56,905 nt of DNA from positions 1 through 56,905 of the forward strand of contig JALWRX010000074.1 in the NCBI GenBank assembly GCA_027080505.1, given 5' to 3'. The position numbers were made by a program, and so were the translations under genes. The stretch is from Ghiorsea sp. Its GTDB lineage: Bacteria > Pseudomonadota > Zetaproteobacteria > Mariprofundales > Mariprofundaceae. The notes beneath the pieces were generated by a model that did no database searches, had not been told where the DNA came from, and saw only the letters and a program-made list of their open reading frames with translations. How positions within the stretch are numbered: position 1 is the stretch's first letter; every line of letters begins with the position of its first letter. Below are positions 17,833 through 27,678 of this stretch, piece by piece.

Positions 17833-17909
17833 TGGTGGGCTTACTAGGACTCGAACCTAGAACCAACCGGTTATGAGCCGGTAGCGCTAACCAGTTGCGC
17901 CATAAGCCC
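17833..17909 (-). tRNA. tRNA with CAU anticodon, probably tRNA-Ile2
   Basis: A complete cloverleaf on the minus strand: acceptor stem GGGCTTA/TAAGCCC, D stem GCGC/GCGC, anticodon stem ACCGG/CCGGT around loop CTCATAA, T arm CTAGG-TTCGAGT-CCTAG, discriminator A and an encoded CCA end. The anticodon CAU fits either elongator Met or the isoleucine tRNA whose C34 is modified to lysidine. The GGGC acceptor start and GGCTCATAACC arm resemble tRNA-Ile2, and a better tRNA-Met candidate lies at 23046-23122, so Ile2 is preferred. Confidence 0.93.
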
Positions 17910-17937
17910 GCTTACTGTGGAACACCACAGGGGGCGC

Positions 17938-17966
17938 AAGATAGTTTCAATTTAGAGACTAAGCAA
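17938..17966 (-). promoter_or_regulatory. Putative sigma-70 promoter of the CAU tRNA
   Basis: On the minus strand a TTGCTT (-35) is separated by exactly 17 bases from TATCTT (-10). It is followed by the G+C-rich discriminator GCGCCCCC, a feature typical of tRNA promoters under stringent control. The tRNA begins about 28 bases downstream of the -10 box. The element overlaps the leader of the divergent SDR gene. Confidence 0.55.
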
Positions 17967-17977
17967 GAGGGAGACCA

Positions 17978-18853
17978 ATGGACAAACCCATCAAAACTTT
18001 ATTGATTCTCGGCTGCGGCTATGTGGGCAGCAAATTAGCTGCTGCATGTGTCGCACAAGGTATGAAAATTAAAGCCACGGTACGCAAGCAAGAAGCAGCC
18101 GATAGGCTGATACAGCAAGGTTTTGATGTTGTTATCAATGATGACCCTGCGCTTTTGGATACGCAATGGTTAAGCAATTGTGATGCTATTTTAGACTCGA
18201 TTCCTCTAAGTTATGATGCGCAACGCAAACCTTTTGAAACCCAATCATCATGGGTTCAACCATTGGTTAAAAAGCTACCCAACCTAAAGTGGGCAGGTTA
18301 TTTGTCTGCGACTAGCGTATATGCCGATAGCGATGGCGCTTGGATTGATGAGGCTTCAACACATTTTTCCGCAAGCCCTCGTGGCAAACAGCGCATCAAA
18401 GCCGAACAAGCTTGGTTTGATTCTGCTGCGCCTGCTGAAATCTTTCGTTTGGCTGGTATTTATGGCGATGAACGCAATATCGTGAACAAACTTATGGATG
18501 GGGGTTATAAAACCGTAGCTTGGCAGCCCGCCCATTATTCCAATCGCATTCATGTCGATGATATTATCGCAGCCCTTTTAGCCGCCATGCAAAAGCCAGA
18601 AGCCAAACGCATCATCAACTTATCCGATGATGAGCCATGCTCACATCAAGATTATGTTTGCCAACTTGCAGAAATCATTGGCGCACCCCAACCCATCATT
18701 TTAACACCTGAACAAGCAGAAAAAGAAATGAGTGCCGCATACTTGGATTTTTTTAGAGACAATAAACGTATCTCCAACCGAAAACTCCACAAACTATTGC
18801 TTCCAAAGCTGAAATACCCGAATTTCAGACAAGCCTTTGTGAAAAAACCATAA
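17978..18853 (+). CDS. NAD(P)-dependent SDR/epimerase-like protein (YeeZ-type)
   Basis: Extended or atypical short-chain dehydrogenase of 291 aa. The N-terminal Rossmann motif is ILGCGYVGSKLAAACV (GxGxxG). A YLSATSVYAD strand with following Gly-rich region stands in for the usual active site, and IFRLAGIYGDERN and NRIHVDDI are typical of this group, which includes E. coli YeeZ. The canonical YxxxK is not convincing, so catalysis is uncertain. The ATG has GAGGGAG upstream. It is divergent from the tRNA and followed by its own short intergenic region. Confidence 0.8.
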   Translation: MDKPIKTLLILGCGYVGSKLAAACVAQGMKIKATVRKQEAADRLIQQGFDVVINDDPALLDTQWLSNCDAILDSIPLSYDAQRKPFETQSSWVQPLVKKLPNLKWAGYLSATSVYADSDGAWIDEASTHFSASPRGKQRIKAEQAWFDSAAPAEIFRLAGIYGDERNIVNKLMDGGYKTVAWQPAHYSNRIHVDDIIAALLAAMQKPEAKRIINLSDDEPCSHQDYVCQLAEIIGAPQPIILTPEQAEKEMSAAYLDFFRDNKRISNRKLHKLLLPKLKYPNFRQAFVKKP

Positions 18854-18867
18854 TAAAAATACGTCTA

Positions 18868-18896
18868 TTGACGTTTTACTCATAATGTGCTAGAAG
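18868..18896 (+). promoter_or_regulatory. Possible promoter ahead of the lipoprotein gene
   Basis: TTGACG followed after 17 bases by TAGAAG lies 33 bases upstream of the lipoprotein start. The -35 is strong and the -10 is a 4/6 match. The segment overlaps a small ACGTC/GACGT hairpin just after the SDR gene. Prediction by eye only. Confidence 0.35.
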
Positions 18897-18928
18897 TAAA
18901 ACATCTTGTTACACATTTGGAGGCGATC

Positions 18929-20419
18929 ATGAAAAAACTCATACTTCTTATGTTACTCACTATGATTGGAGCATGCTCCAATCAAAACTCATCAAGCACA
19001 TCGTCATCACAATCAAGCATATCCGTTTCTGGTGTGGTTTCATCTGGCTACACCATCACCGCCAGAAATAGTATCATGAACTATTTGTTCCCTAATCTTT
19101 TCGCGCTGAGCTCATCAGGGCAAGTGGATCAGGTCGTTGCGATTCCCATGCTTGCGGATACCAAACAAGCAGTGCCAGAAAATATCATCAAAGCTACTGT
19201 TGACAGAAGCGGAAATTTTTCCTTAGCTCTGACCACAGATTATGACTGGTTGCTATTGTTGACAGACTCCAAAGCCGCCCGACCCGAAAACAAGGTTACA
19301 GCTTATGTCACCATGACAGCCTCTCAAGTGGATAGTATGGTGCCCATCCCTGCATCCCATGCTAACACTTCCAATAGTAACCTTGATTTAGGCTACTTGA
19401 ATAACAACCCTGGCTCACAAGAAGCACAATCCAGCAATAATGTTGCCTCAATGGCTCCAACCTTTAACCTCTCCCTGTCAAGCTTGCTTGCCATGGCTAG
19501 GTTTGATAATGGGTACAAAGCAGTAGTGAATATGTATTTAAACTATAATGGCAGCCTTTTTGAATCTGGCATCCAATTTGACTGGGATGGGGGCTCTTTG
19601 CCCGCGGCGCTGGCAAATACCGAAGCAAACCCCGCCAATTACAGCTACGATGGCTACCGCCTTTCTTTCACCCCTCCCGCCAACACATTAAACTATAACA
19701 ATATTTGCAAAGTGCTTGACGCGCTACAAGTGATACCACCAGCATCTGTTGATATGGTAAATCAATATGCGGGTACCGCCCAACCTCCTGCGCTTCTTAG
19801 CACCATCACGCCAACCACACCTTTTCATTCATCAACCAACATGATTGATCAGGGTACATACTGCTTTGATAACAGCATTAATAACGCAGGTGGAGAAATT
19901 GGTATCTCCAATGGCGGGCGCAGAGTGGTTTCTGCTGGTGTCCCTGTTCGCTACTTGCTGAAAGGCAATCCGCCAGCAGGCTGGTGGCGCATGAAATATC
20001 AAGGGCAGCAAATCGGCATTTTTGATTTTGAAACCGCAAGTCCTGTGGATAGCTATAGCAACCCTCTTGTATTCCTTCCCGCGCCAAAAATTGTTACAGA
20101 CGCAACAGGAAGTAATGTGACAAGCATTGAGATTCGCTGGTTTGCCTATGATTCAGCTTCTGGTACTTATACGCTGGTCAACCCTGCCGATGTGAACGCG
20201 CTCGTGGTTGATTCACATATAGAGCTTTCCAGCACAGCACCTACAGCAACTGATCTTATTCGCCCGGCTTCAGGTTCAGGCTTGATAACCAGTGCGACAA
20301 CCTTTGATCGTGCGTGGACACTTAACGGCACTGACCCCTACACCTTTCTGGAAAAAATGACAGTGGGTTACCGTATGGGCTATGTTGGCTATGCCGTGGA
20401 TTGGGAGCCTGCCCGTTAA
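18929..20419 (+). CDS. Large lipoprotein of unknown function
   Basis: The family is not recognised. A signal peptide (MKKLILLMLLTMIGAC) ends in a good lipobox, so Cys16 should be lipidated. A Ser/Thr-rich linker of about 20 residues follows, then a roughly 450-residue exported domain rich in Ser, Asn and Thr, with many short beta-type segments. The ATG at 18929 is fixed by GGAGG eight bases upstream. The gene stands alone between the SDR gene and pmbA, and its G+C use looks slightly higher than that of the neighbours. A surface or periplasmic role is all that can be inferred. Confidence 0.8.
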   Translation: MKKLILLMLLTMIGACSNQNSSSTSSSQSSISVSGVVSSGYTITARNSIMNYLFPNLFALSSSGQVDQVVAIPMLADTKQAVPENIIKATVDRSGNFSLALTTDYDWLLLLTDSKAARPENKVTAYVTMTASQVDSMVPIPASHANTSNSNLDLGYLNNNPGSQEAQSSNNVASMAPTFNLSLSSLLAMARFDNGYKAVVNMYLNYNGSLFESGIQFDWDGGSLPAALANTEANPANYSYDGYRLSFTPPANTLNYNNICKVLDALQVIPPASVDMVNQYAGTAQPPALLSTITPTTPFHSSTNMIDQGTYCFDNSINNAGGEIGISNGGRRVVSAGVPVRYLLKGNPPAGWWRMKYQGQQIGIFDFETASPVDSYSNPLVFLPAPKIVTDATGSNVTSIEIRWFAYDSASGTYTLVNPADVNALVVDSHIELSSTAPTATDLIRPASGSGLITSATTFDRAWTLNGTDPYTFLEKMTVGYRMGYVGYAVDWEPAR

Positions 20420-20442
20420 AACAGCTTACCTGTAATATCGTT

Positions 20443-20486
20443 GCCATACCCATCGCATAGGAGTTTATCATATGTGATGGGGTGGC
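20443..20486. repeat. Long imperfect hairpin between the lipoprotein gene and pmbA
   Basis: CCCATCGCATA at 20449 pairs with TATGTGATGGG at 20471 (11 bp with one G-U), and GCCA/TGGC extends the stem with a small bulge. The loop is 11 bases. No T-run follows on the plus strand, so it may be a transcript 3'-end stabiliser or structured leader rather than a simple intrinsic terminator. Confidence 0.5.
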
Positions 20487-20564
20487 TTATACCTATATGC
20501 AACAACCTTTCTTCAATGCTAGTGTTCCCCACACCAACAAATAAATCTGAAAGGTATCCATGAT

Positions 20565-21929
20565 ATGAGCCTCCGTGAAAAAGCAGCGCAACTCCTCGAT
20601 TATATCAGCCAGGCAGGGGCAAAACATGCCGATGCTGTGGCAGTGAACAGCACCGGTGAATCCATACAAGTGCGCCATGGTAAAGTCGAAAGCATTGAAG
20701 CTGAACATGCCCAAGGCATTGGTTTGCGTGGCTTTGTGGAAACCAACAAAGGTTTGGCATTTGCTTCTGCCAGTTCATCAGATTTATCCGATAGCGGTCT
20801 CAAAGCTTTGGCACAACAAGTGGTGGCTATGGCAAAGATTTCTGAGCCCGACCCTGATGTTGTAGCACCTGTAGGTGCAAACCACCCTAGCGCAGATGAT
20901 TTGGCAGCATGGCAAGAAACACACCCGCATATTCATCATGGTTGGGATACCGAAGCTGCCAAAGCTGCCGCCTTACTATGTGAAGAAACAGCCCTTGGTT
21001 TTGATAGCAAAATTCAAAACAGTGAAGGCGCAACGGCTGGGTTTGGTGATGATGAAAAGGCATATGCTTGCAGTGATGGTTTCGTAGCACAAAATCGCAG
21101 GTCATCATCATCTTTATCAGTATCCGTGATTGCGGGCAAAGATGAAAATATGCAGCGTGATTACGCTTGGCACTCTGCCTTTGATGCTGCGGATTTACGT
21201 TCACCGCAAAACATTGGTGAAGAAGCCGCTCGCCGTGCTGTATCACGTCTGGGCAGCAAAGTGGTGTCCAGCCGCACTTGCCCCGTCATCTTTGAGCCAC
21301 GCATTGCCACATCCATTGTGCGCCACCTTATATCCGGCATCAACGGACGCGCTGTATTACAAAAACAAACGTTTTTAGCTGATGCTGTGGGTGAGCACTT
21401 ATTCCCGTCATTTGTTCGCATCGAAGAGAATCCAGACCATGAACATGGTATGGCAAACCGTTTATTTGATGGCGAGGGTACAATATGTCAACAACGTAAC
21501 CTTATCGAAGAAGGTAAGCTTACTGGCTTTTTAACCGATAGATATGCCGCCAAACGCCTAAATATTGCAGAAACAGGCAATGCAAGCCGTGGTTTAACGG
21601 GTGATATTGGTATTGGCACATCTAATATCATTCTTCATGCGGGTGATATGAGCCAAGAAGATATTTTTCATGATATTCAACATGGCTTCTTCGTCACAGA
21701 GCTCATGGGTTTTGGTATCAATGGAGTGACGGGTGATTATTCACGCGGTGCTGCAGGTTTTCTTATTGAAAATGGTAAAATATCTCAACCTGTGCAAGAA
21801 GTAACCATTGCAGGCAACCTCAAAGATATGTTCAAAAACATTTCGCATTTGGGCAATGATATGACATGGTTGGGCAGCACGGCAGTGCCATCCATAGTGA
21901 TTTCAGACATGACCATTGCAGGGCAATAA
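20565..21929 (+). CDS. pmbA: PmbA/TldE-family metalloprotease subunit
   Basis: TldE subunit of the TldD/TldE protease, which in E. coli matures microcin B17 and degrades CcdA. The protein has the usual two-domain layout and length (454 aa). Family segments seen include [22 protein letters not shown] near residue 30, [24 protein letters not shown], and [31 protein letters not shown] near the C-terminus. No tldD is in the window. It is followed closely by the adenosine kinase gene. Confidence 0.93.
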   Translation: MSLREKAAQLLDYISQAGAKHADAVAVNSTGESIQVRHGKVESIEAEHAQGIGLRGFVETNKGLAFASASSSDLSDSGLKALAQQVVAMAKISEPDPDVVAPVGANHPSADDLAAWQETHPHIHHGWDTEAAKAAALLCEETALGFDSKIQNSEGATAGFGDDEKAYACSDGFVAQNRRSSSSLSVSVIAGKDENMQRDYAWHSAFDAADLRSPQNIGEEAARRAVSRLGSKVVSSRTCPVIFEPRIATSIVRHLISGINGRAVLQKQTFLADAVGEHLFPSFVRIEENPDHEHGMANRLFDGEGTICQQRNLIEEGKLTGFLTDRYAAKRLNIAETGNASRGLTGDIGIGTSNIILHAGDMSQEDIFHDIQHGFFVTELMGFGINGVTGDYSRGAAGFLIENGKISQPVQEVTIAGNLKDMFKNISHLGNDMTWLGSTAVPSIVISDMTIAGQ

Positions 21930-21960
21930 TATTAAAACAAAGCAACAAAAGGATAACAAG

Positions 21961-22944
21961 ATGAGTTTAAATGTTTACGGTGTAGGCAACGCTATTATGG
22001 ATTTACAAGTGCAATGCGATGATGCTTTTTTAGAAGCCAATGGCATTGAAAAAGGAATCATGACCTTAACCAGCGAAGAAGATCAGCAAAAGATTCTTGA
22101 TGCGTTACAACAACATAAAGTAAACACATGTTCAGGTGGCTCGGCTGCCAATACCATTGTGGGTATTGCTGATATGGGCGGTAAAGTGGCTTATTGCGGC
22201 AAAACAGGTTCGGATAACTTCGGGCTACAATATGCCACGGAATTACAAGATTTAGGCATTCATTTTGGTGCAAAAGCCAGTAACGAAACCACAGGTACTT
22301 GCGTGGTTTTAATCACCCCTGATGCCCAACGTACCATGCTGACCAACCTTGGCGTATCGGCAACCTTATCCCCATCAGATATTGATGAAGATGCCATTGC
22401 CAAAGCTGATTATATTTATGTGGAAGGTTATTTATTTGCAGGCGAATCGACCAAAGAAGCAGCCTTGCATGCCATTGATGTTGCCAACCAATGTGGTACC
22501 AAAATCGCCCTCACTATTTCCGACCCCTTCTTGGTCGATATTTGTCGTGATGAGTTTAAATATCTGATTGAAGGCCCTGTTGATTTGTTATTTTGCAATG
22601 AAGATGAAGCAGCAGCTTTAACGGGTGAAGATGACCCCATCCATGCTGCCCATGCCATCCACAAAACATGTGATAACGTGGCACTCACCTTGGGTAAAAA
22701 TGGCTCTATCATCATGCACGAAGGCGAAGCCATTGCCATTGAAGGTGTCTCCGTTGATGCTGTGGATACCACAGGTGCAGGCGACATGTATGCCGCTGGT
22801 GTGTTATACGGCATCACCAATGGTTTAAGCTGGAAACAAGCAGGTCACTTAGGCAGCCATGCCGCTGCAAAAATCGTAGCCCAACTTGGCGCAAGGCTTC
22901 CTGCACCATTGTCTCAAGAAGAGATTCAAGAGCTACTAAACTAA
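21961..22944 (+). CDS. PfkB-family sugar/adenosine kinase
   Basis: Ribokinase-superfamily enzyme, 327 aa, of the group annotated as adenosine kinase (purine salvage). The N-terminal [15 protein letters not shown] and [16 protein letters not shown] are the substrate-binding and first PfkB signature; the second signature [16 protein letters not shown] has the catalytic Asp and anion hole. The start at 21961 is preceded by AAGGA and matches the conserved N-terminus. An upstream in-frame start would overlap pmbA. The exact sugar or nucleoside substrate cannot be proved from sequence. Confidence 0.88.
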   Translation: MSLNVYGVGNAIMDLQVQCDDAFLEANGIEKGIMTLTSEEDQQKILDALQQHKVNTCSGGSAANTIVGIADMGGKVAYCGKTGSDNFGLQYATELQDLGIHFGAKASNETTGTCVVLITPDAQRTMLTNLGVSATLSPSDIDEDAIAKADYIYVEGYLFAGESTKEAALHAIDVANQCGTKIALTISDPFLVDICRDEFKYLIEGPVDLLFCNEDEAAALTGEDDPIHAAHAIHKTCDNVALTLGKNGSIIMHEGEAIAIEGVSVDAVDTTGAGDMYAAGVLYGITNGLSWKQAGHLGSHAAAKIVAQLGARLPAPLSQEEIQELLN

Positions 22945-22989
22945 CCAACAAATTTATCTGCTATTTGTGTCAAGCACGGTGGCAATAAA

Positions 22990-23025
22990 AAAGCCAGTAA
23001 ACACTAGGCTTACTGGCTTTCTTTG
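22990..23025. terminator. Bidirectional intrinsic terminator
   Basis: A perfect 11-bp stem, AAAGCCAGTAA paired with TTACTGGCTTT, has a loop of nine bases. A-rich sequence precedes it and T-rich sequence follows, so it can act on both strands. It lies between the end of the PfkB kinase gene (plus) and tRNA-Met (minus), which converge here. Confidence 0.88.
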
Positions 23026-23045
23026 TTCTTTATCGAACTTTGATA

Positions 23046-23122
23046 TGGTGGCGCTTCAGGGACTCGAACCCCGGACACCCGGATTATGATTCCGGTGCTC
23101 TAACCAGCTGAGCTAAAGCGCC
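23046..23122 (-). tRNA. tRNA-Met (CAU), elongator type
   Basis: Complete minus-strand cloverleaf: acceptor stem GGCGCTT/AAGCGCC, D arm AGCTCAGCTGGTTAGAGC, anticodon stem CCGGA/TCCGG around ATCATAA (anticodon CAU), T loop TTCGAGT, discriminator A and encoded CCA. The first base pair is G-C, unlike initiator tRNA, and the D arm and AATCATAATC arm resemble elongator tRNA-Met. Confidence 0.95.
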
Positions 23123-23147
23123 ATGTCTCACGATTTGTGAGAGCCGC

Positions 23148-23175
23148 ACTTTATAAATCCATGACACTTCGTCAA
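23148..23175 (-). promoter_or_regulatory. Possible promoter of tRNA-Met
   Basis: On the minus strand TTGACG is followed after 16 bases by TAAAGT, with GCGGC just after, 25 bases from the tRNA 5' end. A CTCAC/GTGAG hairpin lies in the short leader. Prediction by eye. Confidence 0.4.
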
Positions 23176-23198
23176 CCATTATGTCATCAGACAAGTTT

Positions 23199-26100
23199 TT
23201 AAGCCAAGTTACAGTCGCACTCCACAATGCTTTGTAAATGTGTCATGGCGAGAATATAACGCAGGCGCAGCTCTTCATCAGTTAACCCTTCTTGGGAATG
23301 AAGTAGGTATTCTAGCTTCGCTTGTAATGGATGTTGCTGCCATATTTGCACCAATTTTTGTTTCTTCTGCTTAGAAACTGACAACATTTGTTTCGCCGCT
23401 TGTTTCTTCATGCGTAGCAATCTGCCCAGCCACTCACAACGTAAAGCATGGGCATCATTATCACCCCACAATGTGCTGCGTAAACTTTCTTCAAGTGGTG
23501 CAAAGGGTAATGTATCAATACAGTCTTGTGTTACAGTTAAACAGGTGTGCAAAGGTTTGCCTGTCTCCTCACACAGCGGTATTGCCGTGGCTAAATCAGA
23601 CAAAGCAACCACATCCAAATCATGTTTCTTGGCAAATGCAATCAAACCTCTTTGCATAGATTGCAACCATGTTTGGTTCACTTGCATGTGCCCATCCAAC
23701 AACAATAACCCCTCTGCAAAGTTCAGTACTTTTTGTTGAATTTGATACCAACCTTGCAAATCACTGCCATTTTGATGCAAAAAGTCTGCATAAATATCTT
23801 GTGTGCCTAACAACATATCTGCCATCAACACCACTTGCACCACATCGACAATCGAAGAGGTCGTTAAGTTTTGTAAATAATGGATGCTCGCAATGCCATA
23901 GCGGTTCACGATATAACTGGTAATGCGTGTATTTGCGATATCGTTACCCAGTGGGTGATTTGTAATGGCTAAGGCAAAGTTCTTTTGTAATGGTTTAGGG
24001 AAGTAATTTCTTAAAAAGATATCGCCAAATACACTTTGCTCACGAAATGCTGCATCGTCCAAAGCTTGATGTACACGATTTTTTTCATGCCCCAACCATT
24101 CTGAAAATACGGGTCTTAACACAAAGTCCGCCGCATCCTCAGCCACACTATACAAATATTGGTCTGCAAAAAGCTGTTGTTGCAAATGGTATAGTCGTGG
24201 CAAATGGTGTTCGGCTGTTTGCTCAGTTAAACTCAAGGCAATAGCTTGCTCTTTATTATCTTGTAAACATTGCTCTGCCACAAAGTTTGCCACTTGTTTC
24301 AAACGCTGGTTACGCCGTTTAAATGATTCATTAGCAAGAAGTATTTTAAGGTTTACTTCATGGTCAGACATATTCACGCCCGCCGCGTTATCAATGGCAT
24401 CGGTATTAATCAAACCACCTGATTGTGCATATTCAATACGAGCTGCTTGTGTTAAGCCAAGATTGCCACCTTCACTAAGTGCTTTGCAGCGTAAGTTACA
24501 AGCATCCACACGCACAGCATTGTTGGCAGGGTCTTGGGCATCTGCATCCGTTTCAAAGCTTGCTTTAACATAAGTGCCTATGCCACCATTATACAATAAA
24601 TCTACAGGTGCTTGTAAAATCGCACGAATCAAAGCTTCGCCAGAACAGTCATCTACGTTTATACCCAACACCGCTTGAACTTCTTCTGATATATGAATAT
24701 TTTTAGATGCTCGGTCAAATATGCCGCCACCTTGGCTAATCAGTGATGTATCATAATCATCCCAACCTTTAACAGCAGCAAACAAACGCTTCCTTTCTGC
24801 AAAAGCTGCAACAACATCAGGATTAGGGTCTAAAAAGATATGCTTGTGATTAAAGGCCGCAACCAGCTTCAGATTGGGATTAAGCAGCATGCCATTACCA
24901 AACACATCACCGCCCATATCACCAATACCTACAGCCGTCACCTCATCTTGCCATAAATCAATGCCTAGGCGTGCAAAATGGTGTGCTGCACATACCCATG
25001 CACCTCTTGCTGTAATACCAAACGCCTTATGATCATACCCATAACTACCACCACTGGCAAAGGCATCACCCAGCCAAAATCCCGCCTGAATAGCTTCTTC
25101 ATTGGCATCATCTGAATACCTTGCAGTACCTTTATCTGCTGCAACAACCAAATAAGCATCATCCACATCTTCGGCTGCAATGTTAATGCCTGCAGGCGGT
25201 TGTAATTGATCACCAACGCGGTTGTCTGTAATCGATAATAAAGCACGAATAAACTGATGGTATTGAGCCAGGACAAAATCTGATCCATGTCCATCGCGCA
25301 CTACAAAGCCACCTTTGGCACCTGTGGGTACAATCTGCCCATTTTTGACCACTTGTGTCGCCATCAATTCCAAAACTTCTGTTCTAAAATCCGTCGGTCT
25401 ATCCGAATAACGCAAGCCGCCTCGGGCAATTTTTCCAGCACGTAGATGCACGCCTTCCACACACACACCATGCACAAAAATTTCACGGTAGGGCTTAGGT
25501 TTAGGTATAAAATCTAATGCACTGGGATTAATCTTAATGGCCAGTGCCTGTCCTTGTTCCCTAGTCCAAGCATTACTGCGTAAACTATGTTGTACAATGT
25601 CTGCCAAGGCACGTAGCCATGTATCTTCTTTTAAGCTTTGTACATCTAACATCTGCGTTTTAAAACTCGCCATGGCTTGCGCGGCGGCTGTTTCAGGCAA
25701 GCTTGGGCGGTGTTTTGCTTCAAACATACGAAACACTTGTGCACTGACTTTATAGTGCTTCAACATGACTTCAGATAAAGCCTGAATGGATACTTCTGGA
25801 ATCAATTGTGCCAAGTGGTTACGCAGTGTAATTAGCACCGTCACATCACGAATATTGATGCCGCACAAAATAATCAATGCATTGAGTACATCATGGTCAG
25901 CCAGTTGATTAAATACATCTTGAATACCTTGACGTAGCCGTGTTAAGCCCTCAGCGTGTAATTGTTCAGGTGCTTCACAGCGAAAGCGACAAATATGCAT
26001 AGGTTGGTCAACATGATGAAAAGGAATCAGTGATTGTTCCATGGTGACCAAAGCAAAGGCATTTAACTTTTCTGTCATTACGCCCAATGGTAGAGCGTGT

Positions 26101-27614
26101 GGAGTGAGCACATGGACTTCCACAATTTGTCGTTCTATTTCATGGCGCAACGTGAGTCTAACGCGTGTTTTTCCATCTTTTTTTAATTGTTCACGGGCAA
26201 TCATATCTCGTACAAACTGTTCAGGTGGAAATTGATCTTGATATAAATGCACAACCTTGTTGAGCTCCATCAAACCTTCATGCAACAAAGGTGTGGGTAA
26301 ATTAGCTTGTAACAAACCCTCTTTGGCTTGATCTTTCCAAAAAATAACACATTGGCGAATAGCAGCTTCGACCCTATCCAAGGGTGGCCACTGCTCCACT
26401 TGCAAGGCAACAAAAATCAATTGCGTTGCACCCACACTATAATATTCAGAACCAAACAACTGCATACCTAGCTTTGCCAAAACCCGTTGCATATTTGCCC
26501 AAATATTGCTGCCAAAACGATGCCTATCTACGGCTATAATCAAATACTCTAAATTACCTTCACGAGGTGATAAACGAGACACCACAGCTTGCGTTGAACT
26601 ATTCATATCAACAATACGCTTAAAGGGTTGCAGCCATTGCTCTGCTGCTATGGAGTGCAGCATCGACTTGGGTGCGCGATCAAATAAAATACGCATTTCA
26701 CGCTGGTAGAATGCCGATTGTTGCAAAGCAACATCTTTGGCCATGTCTTGCCAAATATTCGCCAATGTTGGTAAGGATGATGCATTAATGTAACGCGCAC
26801 CGCGTGAAAAATGACCAATCAATACTACACAATGCAAACCATCTTCTTCTTGCCAACATAAACGCAAAGCTTTCACATTTGCTGCACTGTAAAGGTGTGA
26901 AAATGTTGAGGAAAGGTGCAGCCAATGCATACCCGGTTTGTTTGGAGGAGCAAGGCTTGCCAGTTCTTCTGAGGAGCTTGGTAATACCCAAGATAACAAT
27001 TTTTTATATTTACAAATACCTTGGTTTTTCCGTGGATGTAGTAGGTCATACAAACCATAAAAAAGGTAATGGTCTTCTAGCATCCATTGCAATAATGCTG
27101 CATTATCAGGCTCGTCATGCGACAAATAAATCGCAATCCGTTCCAACTCACTGCGCATGGTAGGAAAGTCAACAACAGACTGATATACTGCCTGTAGAAT
27201 ATGCTGAATATCCTTCTCAACTTGTGTAATGTTTTCCGTTGTGGTGACAGAAAAATGAAATACTAAAAATAAAGCTTTATGCTGCCCATGCATCCCTAGA
27301 CCCACACCTTGCTCAAGTTGCTCGGGCACTGAAAACAATACTGACGCTTGCTCAATGGGCTGGATATGATGTTTTTGTAAGTAGGTGCGAATGGCATCAG
27401 GATAAAAAGCTTGGTCTGGGCAATGCACAACCATGATATGTCTGTGCAGGGTACCGTGTGACAGCATTTTGCAGCGCAAACCCACTGGCGCAGAAGCGTC
27501 CAAAAGCAATTGCTCTGCCTGCTCAATGACCAAAGCCTTAATACGCCCTGAAGGTATGTTATCCCCCCAAGAAGTTTGAAACAATTGAATAAGACTATCT
27601 CTTAATTTTCGCAT
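23199..27614 (-). CDS. gdhB: Large NAD-specific glutamate dehydrogenase
   Basis: Catalyses oxidative deamination of glutamate to 2-oxoglutarate. It belongs to the ~1600-residue bacterial NAD-GDH class, here rather short at 1471 aa. The N-terminal half holds regulatory ACT-like regions. The catalytic core starts near residue 700 with KIARGGLRYSDRPTDFRTEV, QVVKNGQIVPTGAKGGFVV (catalytic Lys), GINIAAEDVDDAYLVVAADKGTA, and DMGGDVFGNGML for NAD binding. The C-terminal helical region follows. It stands alone between tRNA-Met and the divergent rluA-like gene. Its product feeds the 2-oxoglutarate dehydrogenase encoded at 48-52 kb. Confidence 0.95.
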   Translation of the reverse strand: MRKLRDSLIQLFQTSWGDNIPSGRIKALVIEQAEQLLLDASAPVGLRCKMLSHGTLHRHIMVVHCPDQAFYPDAIRTYLQKHHIQPIEQASVLFSVPEQLEQGVGLGMHGQHKALFLVFHFSVTTTENITQVEKDIQHILQAVYQSVVDFPTMRSELERIAIYLSHDEPDNAALLQWMLEDHYLFYGLYDLLHPRKNQGICKYKKLLSWVLPSSSEELASLAPPNKPGMHWLHLSSTFSHLYSAANVKALRLCWQEEDGLHCVVLIGHFSRGARYINASSLPTLANIWQDMAKDVALQQSAFYQREMRILFDRAPKSMLHSIAAEQWLQPFKRIVDMNSSTQAVVSRLSPREGNLEYLIIAVDRHRFGSNIWANMQRVLAKLGMQLFGSEYYSVGATQLIFVALQVEQWPPLDRVEAAIRQCVIFWKDQAKEGLLQANLPTPLLHEGLMELNKVVHLYQDQFPPEQFVRDMIAREQLKKDGKTRVRLTLRHEIERQIVEVHVLTPHALPLGVMTEKLNAFALVTMEQSLIPFHHVDQPMHICRFRCEAPEQLHAEGLTRLRQGIQDVFNQLADHDVLNALIILCGINIRDVTVLITLRNHLAQLIPEVSIQALSEVMLKHYKVSAQVFRMFEAKHRPSLPETAAAQAMASFKTQMLDVQSLKEDTWLRALADIVQHSLRSNAWTREQGQALAIKINPSALDFIPKPKPYREIFVHGVCVEGVHLRAGKIARGGLRYSDRPTDFRTEVLELMATQVVKNGQIVPTGAKGGFVVRDGHGSDFVLAQYHQFIRALLSITDNRVGDQLQPPAGINIAAEDVDDAYLVVAADKGTARYSDDANEEAIQAGFWLGDAFASGGSYGYDHKAFGITARGAWVCAAHHFARLGIDLWQDEVTAVGIGDMGGDVFGNGMLLNPNLKLVAAFNHKHIFLDPNPDVVAAFAERKRLFAAVKGWDDYDTSLISQGGGIFDRASKNIHISEEVQAVLGINVDDCSGEALIRAILQAPVDLLYNGGIGTYVKASFETDADAQDPANNAVRVDACNLRCKALSEGGNLGLTQAARIEYAQSGGLINTDAIDNAAGVNMSDHEVNLKILLANESFKRRNQRLKQVANFVAEQCLQDNKEQAIALSLTEQTAEHHLPRLYHLQQQLFADQYLYSVAEDAADFVLRPVFSEWLGHEKNRVHQALDDAAFREQSVFGDIFLRNYFPKPLQKNFALAITNHPLGNDIANTRITSYIVNRYGIASIHYLQNLTTSSIVDVVQVVLMADMLLGTQDIYADFLHQNGSDLQGWYQIQQKVLNFAEGLLLLDGHMQVNQTWLQSMQRGLIAFAKKHDLDVVALSDLATAIPLCEETGKPLHTCLTVTQDCIDTLPFAPLEESLRSTLWGDNDAHALRCEWLGRLLRMKKQAAKQMLSVSKQKKQKLVQIWQQHPLQAKLEYLLHSQEGLTDEELRLRYILAMTHLQSIVECDCNLA

Positions 27615-27678
27615 AGGGCAACCCTTTCATGCACAGTTCTATTGACGAGGCTTGCATACTTCTCATCATCGCTCAACC

